From the NCBI GenBank assembly GCA_016293435.1, contig JAEDEG010000135.1, positions 1 to 6,531 on the forward strand: a DNA stretch of 6,531 bases, in the 5' to 3' direction. This document shows positions 1-5,130 of the stretch, in pieces. The stretch comes from Clostridia bacterium (lineage in GTDB: Bacteria > Bacillota > Clostridia > UMGS1810). The stretch's first letter is position 1, and the number at the start of each line of letters is the position of its first letter. Made by a program: the position numbers and the translations under genes. The notes below the pieces were generated by a model. The model saw only the letters and a program-made list of their open reading frames with translations, ran no database searches and was not told the DNA's origin.

Positions 1-28
1 ATGGGCAGCATCAAGTTAATTAATATTT

Positions 29-74
29 TTTAACGAAAATAATTTGGTTGATTAAAATAAAATCCGTACCTTTG
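29..74 (+). promoter_or_regulatory. Promoter P1 (Bacteroidetes type) for the SprT-like gene
   Basis: The -33 element TTTG is at 43-46 and the -7 element TACCTTTG at 67-74, with 20 bp between them, matching the Bacteroidetes consensus TTTG/TAnnTTTG. An extra TTTAACG box at 29-35 lies 7 bp upstream of TTTG, as in four other promoters of the window (TTTAATG in P2). The start site is expected a few bases after 74, giving a leader of roughly 20-25 nt before the ATG at 104. The bases after the -7 box (CACCATCAAA) are also found after P5. Confidence 0.93.
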
Positions 75-103
75 CACCATCAAACAATAAAACAATTAGA
101 ATT

Positions 104-742
104 ATGAAATTTCAACTTACTACACAATGGATTTCAGATACCTTTGACAAGTACAACAATATGTACTGGGAAGGTAAACTAAGGAAACCAACATTTGAAA
201 TATGCCATACCAAGACAATTTTAGGGCAGTTCAAACATTCTTATGGGCAATGGTTAATCCGTATTTCCGACAAATATGACAGAACCGAAAAGGAATACAC
301 AAACACACTGCTCCATGAAATGTGCCACGTTTATATCAGACAGAACAACTTGAAAGATACAAACAGGCATCATGGGAAATTATTCTACAGTGAGGCTGAC
401 AGGATAAATAAATATGGTTGGCATATTGCACGCACGGATAGTGTTGCAGGTTGCGGACTTACAAACAAAGATGGTGTTGAATACTACATGGCGGCTTTTA
501 AGGATAAAAACGGACGTTATTTCCTTATGGGAATGAATAAGAACAAAATATCCTATTTCAAGAAGCGTTTTACCAAGTACTACAACTATTACAAGGAATG
601 GTTTGTATTCAGTTCTACCAACGATAAGAAGTATGCAACTTTCACCAAGTGCATAAAATCTTGTAGAGGTAAATACATCAGTGAAGAAGAATTTCTTAAA
701 TTGAAAAAGGAACATCAAGCAATAATTAAAGAAGCAGTTTAA
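104..742 (+). CDS. SprT-like zinc metallopeptidase
   Basis: This 212-aa protein carries the zinc-metallopeptidase motif HEMCH at residues 71-75 (HExxH), followed by a likely third zinc ligand at H90 in RHHGKLF, the arrangement seen in SprT/Spartan-like domains. The upstream YWEGKL segment (21-26) also fits the N-terminal part of that family. Cellular Spartan proteins cleave DNA-protein crosslinks; the role of small phage and mobile-element copies is mostly unknown, so a DNA-repair or protein-processing role is inference. No C-terminal zinc ribbon is obvious: only two nearby cysteines (in FTKCIKSC) remain before a basic tail. The ATG at 104 sits about 30 nt after the P1 -7 box. It is the first gene of its unit, and a small hairpin follows its TAA by one base. 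The family call is firm; the substrate is unknown. Confidence 0.87.
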   Translation: MKFQLTTQWISDTFDKYNNMYWEGKLRKPTFEICHTKTILGQFKHSYGQWLIRISDKYDRTEKEYTNTLLHEMCHVYIRQNNLKDTNRHHGKLFYSEADRINKYGWHIARTDSVAGCGLTNKDGVEYYMAAFKDKNGRYFLMGMNKNKISYFKKRFTKYYNYYKEWFVFSSTNDKKYATFTKCIKSCRGKYISEEEFLKLKKEHQAIIKEAV

Positions 743-743
743 T

Positions 744-761
744 GGTACTCAAATGAGTACT
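744..761 (+). repeat. Post-stop hairpin, copy 1 (GGTACTC-AAAT-GAGTACT)
   Basis: The seven-base arms 744-750 and 755-761 pair (six Watson-Crick pairs plus one closing G-U) around a four-base AAAT loop. The hairpin begins one base after the TAA of the SprT-like gene. The same structure recurs at 5008-5025 after another gene, again one base after TAA. There is no clean U-tract, so it is not a classical intrinsic terminator; a processing, stability or protein-binding site is possible. Because it lies between two genes of one unit it may adjust downstream expression. Confidence 0.7.
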
Positions 762-785
762 TAATTTATTTAATTATCAAACAAT

Positions 786-1123
786 ATGGATAGTTCAGGG
801 ATTTTACAATGGATGGATAGATTGGATGCTGTAAACGACAAAGAGCGTATCATTAACAAAAATTAACAACAGCATTTCAAAACACAGACTTAAATATTAC
901 AATAATAGTTACAATTCTTTGTCGGACGTTTTTGACATTGTTTTTTCCTTTGTCAAGACTGATATTGCACCAGATGATAATTTCACGGAGAAAGACATTG
1001 CCGACTACAATTCTCTTATGGAGGATAGTTCGGATTTACCTTTGATTACTTACAGATGTGTCATGTAAACGTGAGGATTTCAACTATTGTGAACACTTTA
1101 TTGAAACTTACAAAAATCGTTGA
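786..1123 (+). pseudogene. Frameshifted small gene (about 111 aa if restored)
   Basis: Three consecutive reading frames give protein-like sequence. Frame one, from the ATG at 786, ends at TAA 864-866 after 26 residues. The second frame is open from about 865 to TAA 1066-1068 and reads DVFDIVFSFVKTDIAPDDNF within a longer acidic stretch. The third, from 1064, reads CKREDFNYCEHFIETYKNR and stops at TGA 1121-1123, only 13 bp before terminator T1. Removing one A from the A-run at 858-862 and one base near 1063 restores a single protein of about 111 aa that fills the gap exactly. No family is recognised; a late CxxC-like or C-rich segment (near RCV-CKRED) might bind metal. The gene is the second cistron after the SprT-like gene. 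Explanations are real decay, two sequencing indels or, less likely, recoding. Independent short ORFs are a weaker reading. Confidence 0.62.
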
Positions 1124-1136
1124 TATGTTTAACAAT

Positions 1137-1170
1137 GAGGCTACTCGTGATGAGTGGCCTCTTTTTTTTT
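1137..1170 (+). terminator. Intrinsic terminator T1
   Basis: A ten-pair stem (GAGGCTACTC at 1137-1146 with GAGTGGCCTC at 1152-1161, one G-U pair) encloses the loop GTGAT and is followed by nine T residues (1162-1170). This is a strong Rho-independent terminator closing the SprT-like unit 14 bp after the third-frame stop at 1123. Confidence 0.95.
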
Positions 1171-1400
1171 GTAATACCATCGGGATGCTGACGACGGGAT
1201 ACAGGCGTGCTGTCATTCACTTTAATATAACCAATGTTTTGACATGGCCAAATTTTTAATATCTTTTTTTTGTTAAATAATGTTTAAATCCTTGCAGGGT
1301 TCAATTTTTCTGTTATATTAAAACAAATATTTTCCACTGTATTGCTGCCAGGCGGAGGCGTTTATCTCCTGGTATGAGATATTATTTCCTTTTAACATTT
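1171..1400. other. Gene-free spacer between T1 and P2
   Basis: With its flanks this is part of a 377-bp stretch (1124-1500) without an intact gene. It contains ATGGCCAAA followed by T-runs (1244-1268), the conserved element R1 (1300-1328), and a GC-richer segment near 1350-1370 with CCAGG/CCTGG arms that could form a hairpin just upstream of P2. The only same-strand ORF is read through terminator T1 and is not credible. No RNA gene is recognisable. Confidence 0.6.
1300..1328 (+). repeat. Intergenic element R1
   Basis: This segment contains CTGTTATATTAAAACAAAT, shared almost exactly with R2 (3166-3195) and R3 (4062-4091). Each copy is preceded by a T-rich run beginning with TTTCA or TTCAA. 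R1 ends 72 bp before the upstream box of P2. The fixed place before class-I promoters suggests a regulatory or structural role; this is inference. Confidence 0.8.
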
Positions 1401-1446
1401 TTTAATGAAAATAATTTGGATATTACAAAAAGATGTATTACCTTTG
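1401..1446 (+). promoter_or_regulatory. Promoter P2 for the 119-aa gene
   Basis: TTTG at 1415-1418 and TACCTTTG at 1439-1446 are separated by 20 bp. The upstream box is TTTAATG at 1401-1407, a one-base variant of TTTAACG, again 7 bp from TTTG. The leader is about 50 nt, longer than for P1, and contains a small CATGG/CCATG hairpin (1449-1466) that may form at the 5' end of the transcript. Confidence 0.92.
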
Positions 1447-1500
1447 CACATGGAAATCAAGCCATGGTGGTGAGATAAAAAAAAAATAACTTTACATATT

Positions 1501-1860
1501 ATGGAAACAAAACATTTATTGGATATTGTATTAAATGACGATGATACAGAGTTCGGAGGTTTGTCCCATGCAGGTGAAACACTTGGTGAGTTTTTGGACG
1601 AAGTAGGACTTAGTATCAACACACCTATTGAAGAAGTGAACAATGCCCTCAAAGAGTGTGGGATAAAACCCATTAACATTGATGAGGTAAGATTTACATT
1701 GTATAAAAAAATTGGCAATTCCGTTGTAGGTTGTTCAAAAGGACACCACACCTATGGAGAGGCAGAATATTTTGCAAGACACAACGGCTATCACAAGCCA
1801 AAAAAAGGGCAAAGTAACGATTATTGGAACTATGAGATAAAGGCTGAAATCGTAAAATAA
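1501..1860 (+). CDS. Unknown small protein, 119 aa
   Basis: I do not recognise this family. The N-terminal half is acidic (LNDDDTEFGG; then GETLGEFLDEVGLSINTPIEEV) and predicted to be helical. The C-terminal half is basic and aromatic, with CSKGHHTYGEAEYFARHNGYH at roughly residues 78-98 and a tail rich in lysine. A single cysteine and clustered histidines make metal binding conceivable but unproven. There is no signal peptide or membrane span, so a cytoplasmic protein is likely. The ATG at 1501 is the first after P2 and follows an A-rich leader without a Shine-Dalgarno site, as is normal for Bacteroidetes. It is a single-gene unit: no terminator is visible after TAA 1858-1860, and P3 starts 20 bp later, so read-through into the Gp88-like gene is possible. 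Confidence 0.83.
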   Translation: METKHLLDIVLNDDDTEFGGLSHAGETLGEFLDEVGLSINTPIEEVNNALKECGIKPINIDEVRFTLYKKIGNSVVGCSKGHHTYGEAEYFARHNGYHKPKKGQSNDYWNYEIKAEIVK

Positions 1861-1879
1861 TGTTAAAACTACCGAAAAA

Positions 1880-1911
1880 TTTGGAGGTTTCGATTTTATT
1901 TACTACCTTTG
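1880..1911 (+). promoter_or_regulatory. Promoter P3 for the Gp88-like gene
   Basis: TTTG at 1880-1883 and TACCTTTG at 1904-1911 lie 20 bp apart. It lacks the TTTAACG box, so it belongs to the second promoter class with P6; both continue as GCAGTGTCAAA after the -7 box. It begins only 20 bp after the previous stop codon. Confidence 0.92.
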
Positions 1912-1956
1912 CAGTGTCAAAACAATAATAAAAACAACAATTAAAAAATAAAGAAA

Positions 1957-2802
1957 ATGGAAGAAATGACTTATCAAGAGTACAAGAATGCACTTTCAAA
2001 GATTGGTATATCTTATCTTGGTGCAACTAGGCAAAGTGCAAAAATGCGTTATTCATACAACGCAAAGGTGGCTACATACTGCATATATCTTGCTCCATAC
2101 AATATGAGCGGAAAATACAATGTATGCCCGAAAGGTCAGCACTGCTCCCCTTATTGCCTTAATAATAGCGGCAGAAACAAGGGAGATATTCTTGCCCACG
2201 GAAAGGAGGAAAGCCGTATAAACGTTTCAAGAATAAAAAAGACATTATTATTCTATGAGAACAGGGTGTTGTTTATGCGTATCATGTTGTACGAAATTGG
2301 TGTTGCAATGCGCCATGCACAGAAAAATGGCTTGGGGTTCGCTATACGTCTTAACGGAACAAGTGACCTTTCGCCACTTGCTTTCAAACTCAACGGAAAG
2401 AATATCTTGGAACTTTTGCCTAATGTTCAGTTCTATGACTACACAAAAGTTTTTAATAGAATTGAACTGCAAAGAAAATATCCTAATTACGATGTTACAT
2501 TTTCGTTTGACGGATATAATTGGGAAGAGTGCGAGGAATACCTTGAAAATGGTGGTAGGGTTGCCGTTGTATTTGAGAATGACTTGCCTATTTCCTACAA
2601 GGGGTTCAACGTGTTTGATGCAAATTCATACGATATGCGCTATCTTGACCCACAAGGACAGATTGCAGGTCTCCACTATCACAGAACGGCAAATGACTAT
2701 GCAAGCGGAAAATATGTACGTCCCGATACACCTTTTGTTGTTCGTGAAGATGACCCTTACTGCACTTATGCTTTCAAGTGTTCAAAGAATGGAATGGAGT
2801 AG
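1957..2802 (+). CDS. Gp88-like phage protein with CX5CX3C motif
   Basis: This 281-aa protein resembles, from memory, a widespread phage family of the Gp88 type. Landmarks seen are three cysteines C57, C63 and C67 (CX5CX3C, in CPKGQHCSPYC), preceded by NAKVATYCIYLAP (35-47), then LNGTSDLSP (132-140), FYDYTK (159-164), a TFSFDGYNW segment (181-189), GGRVAVVFE and a late YLDPQGQIAGLHYH stretch. The cysteine spacing suggests a metal or iron-sulfur site but is not the canonical radical-SAM CX3CX2C, so enzymatic activity is not claimed. No transmembrane segment is visible. The start at 1957 is preceded by an A-rich leader from P3; a second in-frame ATG at 1966 is possible. The gene is alone in its unit and ends at TAG, 25 bp before terminator T2. 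The molecular role is unknown; family assignment is moderately sure. Confidence 0.78.
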   Translation: MEEMTYQEYKNALSKIGISYLGATRQSAKMRYSYNAKVATYCIYLAPYNMSGKYNVCPKGQHCSPYCLNNSGRNKGDILAHGKEESRINVSRIKKTLLFYENRVLFMRIMLYEIGVAMRHAQKNGLGFAIRLNGTSDLSPLAFKLNGKNILELLPNVQFYDYTKVFNRIELQRKYPNYDVTFSFDGYNWEECEEYLENGGRVAVVFENDLPISYKGFNVFDANSYDMRYLDPQGQIAGLHYHRTANDYASGKYVRPDTPFVVREDDPYCTYAFKCSKNGME

Positions 2803-2827
2803 TGTTTGATATTTTGTTGTCATTTTG

Positions 2828-2865
2828 AAATGGAATTGGTCTATAATGGATCGGTTCCATTTTTT
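2828..2865 (+). terminator. Intrinsic terminator T2
   Basis: Arms 2828-2841 (AAATGGAATTGGTC) and 2849-2862 (GATCGGTTCCATTT) pair over 14 positions with three G-U pairs and a seven-base loop (TATAATG). The T-run at 2860-2865 follows. It lies 25 bp after the Gp88-like stop and closes that unit. Confidence 0.88.
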
Positions 2866-3006
2866 ATTATCTTTATATCTTTATTTTGCGATCCAGATTC
2901 AAAATATAGTTTATTTGTTTTAATATATAAATTGATTTGATATGGCCAAACTTTTTTGGATTTTTTTTTTGAATATCTATTGACTTTTTCTGTTATTCCG
3001 TGTATT

Positions 3007-3025
3007 TACGCACGCGCACGCACGT
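3007..3025. repeat. Alternating purine/pyrimidine CA/CG tract
   Basis: Nineteen bases (TACGCACGCGCACGCACGT) alternate strictly between pyrimidine and purine. It is GC-rich inside an otherwise extremely AT-rich spacer. Such tracts can adopt Z-DNA under negative supercoiling; whether this one does is not known. Confidence 0.7.
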
Positions 3026-3030
3026 TATTA

Positions 3031-3073
3031 ACTAGATAATATTATAATATATATAATCTAGAATACTAGATAA
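3031..3073. repeat. CTAGAT inverted and direct repeats in AT-rich block
   Basis: ACTAGATAA occurs at 3031-3039 and 3065-3073 (34-bp period), and CTAGAT at 3032-3037 faces ATCTAG at 3056-3061. The 18 bases between the inverted arms are all A or T and partly self-complementary, so the DNA could extrude a weak hairpin. The following 50 bp are also nearly all A/T. Confidence 0.7.
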
Positions 3074-3165
3074 AAAGAAATAAAAGAAAATATAGATATA
3101 TAAATTATACAGTATCTTAGGTTATAAAAGAAAAACAAGAAAAAATCCCTTTGAGGTTTTGGTTG

Positions 3166-3195
3166 TTTCATTTTTTATGTTATATTAAAACAAAT
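3166..3195 (+). repeat. Intergenic element R2
   Basis: This is the second copy of the R element: TTTCATTTTTT, then ATGTTATATTAAAACAAAT. It differs from R3 by two substitutions over 30 bases and ends 61 bp before the TTTAACG box of P4. Upstream similarity with R3 extends a few bases (TTTGG-NN-GTTTCA). Confidence 0.82.
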
Positions 3196-3256
3196 AATCG
3201 ATCAAAATCATACACATCCACAGGATCTGGGAATAAAAATAATCTTTTTTAAATTA

Positions 3257-3302
3257 TTTAACGAAAATAATTTGGTAGTCTCAAATAAAAGCCGTACCTT
3301 TG
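3257..3302 (+). promoter_or_regulatory. Promoter P4 for the 211-aa gene
   Basis: The TTTAACG box is at 3257-3263, TTTG at 3271-3274 and TACCTTTG at 3295-3302, with the 20-bp spacing. The bases after it, CATCAGAAATAA, are identical to those after P7 about 2.9 kb away, and TTTGGTAGT is shared with P7 too. Confidence 0.93.
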
Positions 3303-3344
3303 CATCAGAAATAAGAACATAATATAACATTTAATCAGTTTAAT

Positions 3345-3980
3345 ATGGAAAGAAAGAAATTAGAGGATTTTATCCCAGTAAACCCTAGGAAAGCAGCATT
3401 CTTCAAATCACTGTTGTCTTTTTATAGAGAAATGGATACAGTTGAAGCTTACATGGGTTACAATGAATATCAAAAAGATGTCATTGATAGCCTTACGGCT
3501 TTTGAACATGGAGACTATTTCTTAAAGCCTTACGACATGAGTGAAATCACAATACTCAATAAGGATGTGATAAAATCCATGCTCCCAACCATGAACGTAA
3601 AGAAAGCCATTTACTCTGCTTTAGTGACTTTCTTTGAGGAAACCTTACTTGACAAGATGGAGAAGGAAGAAGAGGACGGATACAAGACAGAGAAAGAAAA
3701 CAACTTCATCTCAATCGCCAAGAAAGTGGTACCAGACTTTGTAGTGATGTCTATCATATCTCCAAATACCAAAAAAAGATATGAAAAAGAGAAACAAGAC
3801 TACATGGAGAAGAACAAGGAAAAAACCTATAGTGTAAACGTACACTTTGATGTGGTTGTCGGTGTAAAGGTAAAGGCTACCAATGACAAAGAGGCAAAGA
3901 GAATTGCGGAAGAAACCGCAGTAATGGAAGACTATGAGGTTAATGACGTTACTAGTTGCATAACGGATATAGAAGAATAA
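3345..3980 (+). CDS. Unknown 211-aa protein, possible DpnD/PcfM-like C-terminus
   Basis: The first two thirds are predicted helical and strongly charged, with acidic clusters such as DKMEKEEEDGYKTEKE (roughly 105-120) and a lysine-rich helix (KKRYEKEKQDYMEKNKEK, roughly 143-160) that may be a linker or coiled coil. The final 50 residues change character: alternating hydrophobics in YSVNVHFDVVVGVKVKATND, then KEAKRIAEETA. This beta-strand then helix pattern recalls the small DpnD/PcfM-like domain of phage and plasmid proteins, an impression from pattern rather than a database match. There is no signal peptide, membrane span or catalytic motif. The ATG at 3345 is the first after P4, with a leader of about 40 nt and no Shine-Dalgarno site. 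It is a single-gene unit closed by T3. Its function is unknown. Confidence 0.85.
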   Translation: MERKKLEDFIPVNPRKAAFFKSLLSFYREMDTVEAYMGYNEYQKDVIDSLTAFEHGDYFLKPYDMSEITILNKDVIKSMLPTMNVKKAIYSALVTFFEETLLDKMEKEEEDGYKTEKENNFISIAKKVVPDFVVMSIISPNTKKRYEKEKQDYMEKNKEKTYSVNVHFDVVVGVKVKATNDKEAKRIAEETAVMEDYEVNDVTSCITDIEE

Positions 3981-4000
3981 CTTACTTCAAGTATCTAAAG

Positions 4001-4044
4001 TGGAGGATTATCCAAAAAAAATTAGGATAGTCCTCTATTTTTTT
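4001..4044 (+). terminator. Intrinsic terminator T3
   Basis: An 11-pair core stem pairs GAGGATTATCC (4003-4013) with GGATAGTCCTC (4025-4035), with one G-U; two further pairs are possible outside. The 11-base loop is A-rich. Seven T residues (4038-4044) follow. It closes the 211-aa gene unit 20 bp after its stop. Confidence 0.95.
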
Positions 4045-4061
4045 ATCATTTTGTTTGGCCG

Positions 4062-4091
4062 TTTCATTTTTTCTGTTATATTAAACTAAAT
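4062..4091 (+). repeat. Intergenic element R3
   Basis: This is the third copy of the R element: TTTCATTTTTT, then CTGTTATATTAAACTAAAT. It starts 17 bp after T3 and ends 74 bp before the TTTAACG box of P5. TTTGGCC just upstream (4054-4060) is the reverse complement of the GGCCAAA found in the other two spacers. Between R3 and P5 lie TGATCAA and TTGATCA arms. Confidence 0.82.
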
Positions 4092-4165
4092 GATCAAACA
4101 ACAGCCCCGTACAGTGGATCCGCATCTTTTATCAACATTTCAGAAAATTGATCAATTTAACAACT

Positions 4166-4211
4166 TTTAACGAGAATAATTTGGTGGTGTCAAATAAAAA
4201 CAGTACCTTTG
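4166..4211 (+). promoter_or_regulatory. Promoter P5 for the 74-aa and 108-aa genes
   Basis: The TTTAACG box is at 4166-4172, TTTG at 4180-4183 and TACCTTTG at 4204-4211, with a 20-bp gap. The post-box sequence CACCATCAAA matches P1. The position of the -7 element rules out an in-frame TTG at 4209 as the start of the following gene. Confidence 0.93.
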
Positions 4212-4244
4212 CACCATCAAATAATTAAAAAACAATTCAAGTAT

Positions 4245-4469
4245 ATGGAATATCCAATAAAAGTAAAAAACGTCTGTATAACAGAAACGACACGGAAAAA
4301 CTACAAATACATAGTAGTCCGTGAATGTCGAAACCAACTTGATGAGGTTGAATACTGGTTCTATAATTTCACGAATGACCTGTATTCCGCTACTATGATG
4401 ATACGTGAAACCGAAAACGGTATAGTACTTGAACTTCAAAATGTATGTGATTATGAAAACAACTGTTAA
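4245..4469 (+). CDS. Unknown small protein, 74 aa
   Basis: I do not recognise this family. The sequence alternates charged and aromatic residues with short hydrophobic strands (IKVKNVCITE, YKYIVVREC, VEYWFYNF, GIVLELQNVC), which suggests a compact mostly beta-sheet protein. It has four cysteines without a clear zinc spacing. There is no membrane span or signal peptide. The start is placed at ATG 4245 because the frame extends upstream only into the -7 box of P5 (4204-4211), which cannot be translated. It is the first gene of its unit and overlaps the next gene by 17 bp, a sign of translational coupling. Confidence 0.8.
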   Translation: MEYPIKVKNVCITETTRKNYKYIVVRECRNQLDEVEYWFYNFTNDLYSATMMIRETENGIVLELQNVCDYENNC

Positions 4470-4779
4470 AAAAACATTCGATGAGTTGAGGAAGGAAATG
4501 GATGACTTCTTCAATGGAACAAAAGTAAACGTAACACACTACAAGGACAGTGCAGTTGCAATTGTAAGAATTAAGTGCGACTACTATTCTCCATGTGATA
4601 GTTGTAGAGTATTGCTTTCAAAAGCGAACGGAGGGGAATTTGACGTATATATCCCATCTGATGAACTTCCGCTTGTTGAGAAGAACTACATAAGGTCACA
4701 ACACTTCAACAATGTGGTTGATGCCTACAACTTCGTGGTCACAAGAGCAAGACAAATCAACGAGTTCTTCAAGCACTGA
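4453..4779 (+). CDS. Unknown small protein, 108 aa
   Basis: No family is recognised. The N-terminus reads MKTTVKKTFDELRKEMDDFF, a likely amphipathic helix, followed by a beta-rich central part with CDYYSPCDSC (CX5CX2C, roughly residues 43-52) that could bind metal, and a helical C-terminus (VVDAYNFVVTRARQINEFF). The start is uncertain: ATG 4453 is preferred, ATG 4441 is in frame, and a TTG at 4429 is unlikely. All overlap the preceding 74-aa gene, so the pair is probably co-translated from the P5 transcript. It is followed by a 116-bp spacer with a perfect 10-bp inverted repeat and then the micropeptide gene. Confidence 0.8.
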   Translation: MKTTVKKTFDELRKEMDDFFNGTKVNVTHYKDSAVAIVRIKCDYYSPCDSCRVLLSKANGGEFDVYIPSDELPLVEKNYIRSQHFNNVVDAYNFVVTRARQINEFFKH

Positions 4780-4789
4780 AAATAATGGC

Positions 4790-4853
4790 TTCTAAGCGAC
4801 GATCTTTTGCTGGGTGGACAACTTATCGCCTTTTATGAGAAAATCGCTTAGAA
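4790..4853. repeat. Perfect 10-bp inverted repeat with 44-nt interior
   Basis: TTCTAAGCGA at 4790-4799 faces TCGCTTAGAA at 4844-4853, a perfect 10-bp match. The 44-nt interior contains GGTG/CGCC segments that could form a smaller inner stem. It lies between the 108-aa gene and the micropeptide gene and has no U-tract, so it is not a standard terminator. A structured 5' leader, small RNA or recombination site is possible. Confidence 0.72.
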
Positions 4854-4895
4854 TACCCTTAAAATGCGAAATAACTATATTTTATATTACACAAC

Positions 4896-5006
4896 ATGGA
4901 AAAGTTTTACAAGATTGCCGACATTACATTAAAAATACTTGCTGTCATAGCATTATTTTGGATAGGTTACGAAACCTACCTTGCAAATTGCATATACTTT
5001 GACTAA
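4896..5006 (+). CDS. Single-span membrane micropeptide, 36 aa
   Basis: This short ORF begins at ATG 4896 and ends at TAA 5004-5006. It encodes a basic N-terminus (MEKFYK) followed by a hydrophobic stretch ILAVIALFWIGYETYLA at residues 14-30, long enough for one transmembrane helix, and a short polar tail. By the positive-inside rule the N-terminus would be cytoplasmic. Such one-pass small proteins in phages can act as antiholins, superinfection-exclusion factors or toxins; none of these is shown here. It probably rides on the P5 transcript, since no promoter was found directly upstream. The post-stop hairpin follows one base after its TAA, exactly as after the SprT-like gene, which supports this stop as real. 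An overlapping longer ORF in another frame has only a GTG start and no such support. Confidence 0.62.
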   Translation: MEKFYKIADITLKILAVIALFWIGYETYLANCIYFD

Positions 5007-5007
5007 T

Positions 5008-5025
5008 GGTACTCAAACGAGTACC
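5008..5025 (+). repeat. Post-stop hairpin, copy 2 (GGTACTC-AAAC-GAGTACC)
   Basis: A perfect seven-pair stem with loop AAAC begins one base after the TAA of the micropeptide gene. Together with copy 1 (744-761) it defines a shared string TAATGGTACTCAAAYGAGTAC. There is no U-tract after it, so a true intrinsic terminator is unlikely, but it may mark a transcript end or processing site before P6. Confidence 0.75.
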
Positions 5026-5030
5026 GTAAA

Positions 5031-5048
5031 GTTAAAAGTAGTTAAAAG
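5031..5048. repeat. GTTAAAAG tandem pair upstream of P6
   Basis: GTTAAAAG occurs at 5031-5038 and 5041-5048, exactly one helical turn apart, about 22 bp before the P6 TTTG. A related GTTAAAA (1862-1868) lies before P3, the other promoter without the TTTAACG box. A protein-binding site is possible, but the sequence is simple and could arise by chance. Confidence 0.35.
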
Positions 5049-5069
5049 CCAAAAATAAATTCATTTTTA

Positions 5070-5101
5070 TTTGGTCATATCAGAAAAATTTGCTACCTTT
5101 G
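5070..5101 (+). promoter_or_regulatory. Promoter P6 for the 93-aa gene
   Basis: TTTG at 5070-5073 and TACCTTTG at 5094-5101 are 20 bp apart. As in P3 there is no TTTAACG box, and GCAGTGTCAAA follows. The leader to ATG 5131 is only about 25 nt. Confidence 0.92.
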
Positions 5102-5130
5102 CAGTGTCAAACAATTAAAACGATTATATA

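Larger units (their letters stand above)
2866..3256. other. Gene-free AT-rich spacer
   Basis: This is most of a 542-bp stretch without a gene (2803-3344). In order it holds ATGGCCAAAC plus T-runs (2942-2970), a partial copy of the R core (TTTTTCTGTTAT at 2985-2996), a perfectly alternating purine/pyrimidine tract (3007-3025), a nearly pure A/T block with CTAGAT repeats (3031-3125), a weak hairpin around 3142-3160, element R2 and promoter P4. No start-to-stop ORF of protein-like character was seen on either strand. A replication or regulatory role is possible but unproven. Confidence 0.65.

Noticed and set aside
380..718. Antisense ORF opposite the SprT-like gene
   Set aside because: The forward frame has clear family motifs; the reverse frame is a composition-driven shadow without a promoter.
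786..1123. Stop-codon reassignment as the cause of the split gene
   Set aside because: The continuation is in different frames, not in frame past the stop, and TAA, TAG and TGA all end other genes of the window normally.
1056..1259. 67-aa ORF on + strand
   Set aside because: It runs through the strong terminator T1 including its T-run, starts inside the frameshifted gene, and has no promoter or conserved features.
1450..1473. Seven-codon micro-ORF ending in Trp-Trp (MEIKPWW) after P2, suggesting an attenuation leader
   Set aside because: Its ATG begins only 4 bases after the -7 box, probably at or before the transcript start, and no paired terminator/antiterminator structure or tryptophan gene follows.
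1694..2026. Antisense ORF across the junction of two genes
   Set aside because: It crosses promoter P3 and both neighbouring genes, with low-complexity F/C-rich sequence.
4209..4244. Upstream TTG start for the 74-aa gene
   Set aside because: It lies within the -7 box of P5, upstream of any expected transcript start.
4790..4853. Integron attC-like recombination site
   Set aside because: The arms lack the GTTRRRY/RYYYAAC core pairs and no integrase is present in the window.
4814..5002. 62-aa ORF on + strand
   Set aside because: It needs a GTG start, spans the inverted repeat arm, and overlaps the better supported ATG-started membrane micropeptide in another frame.
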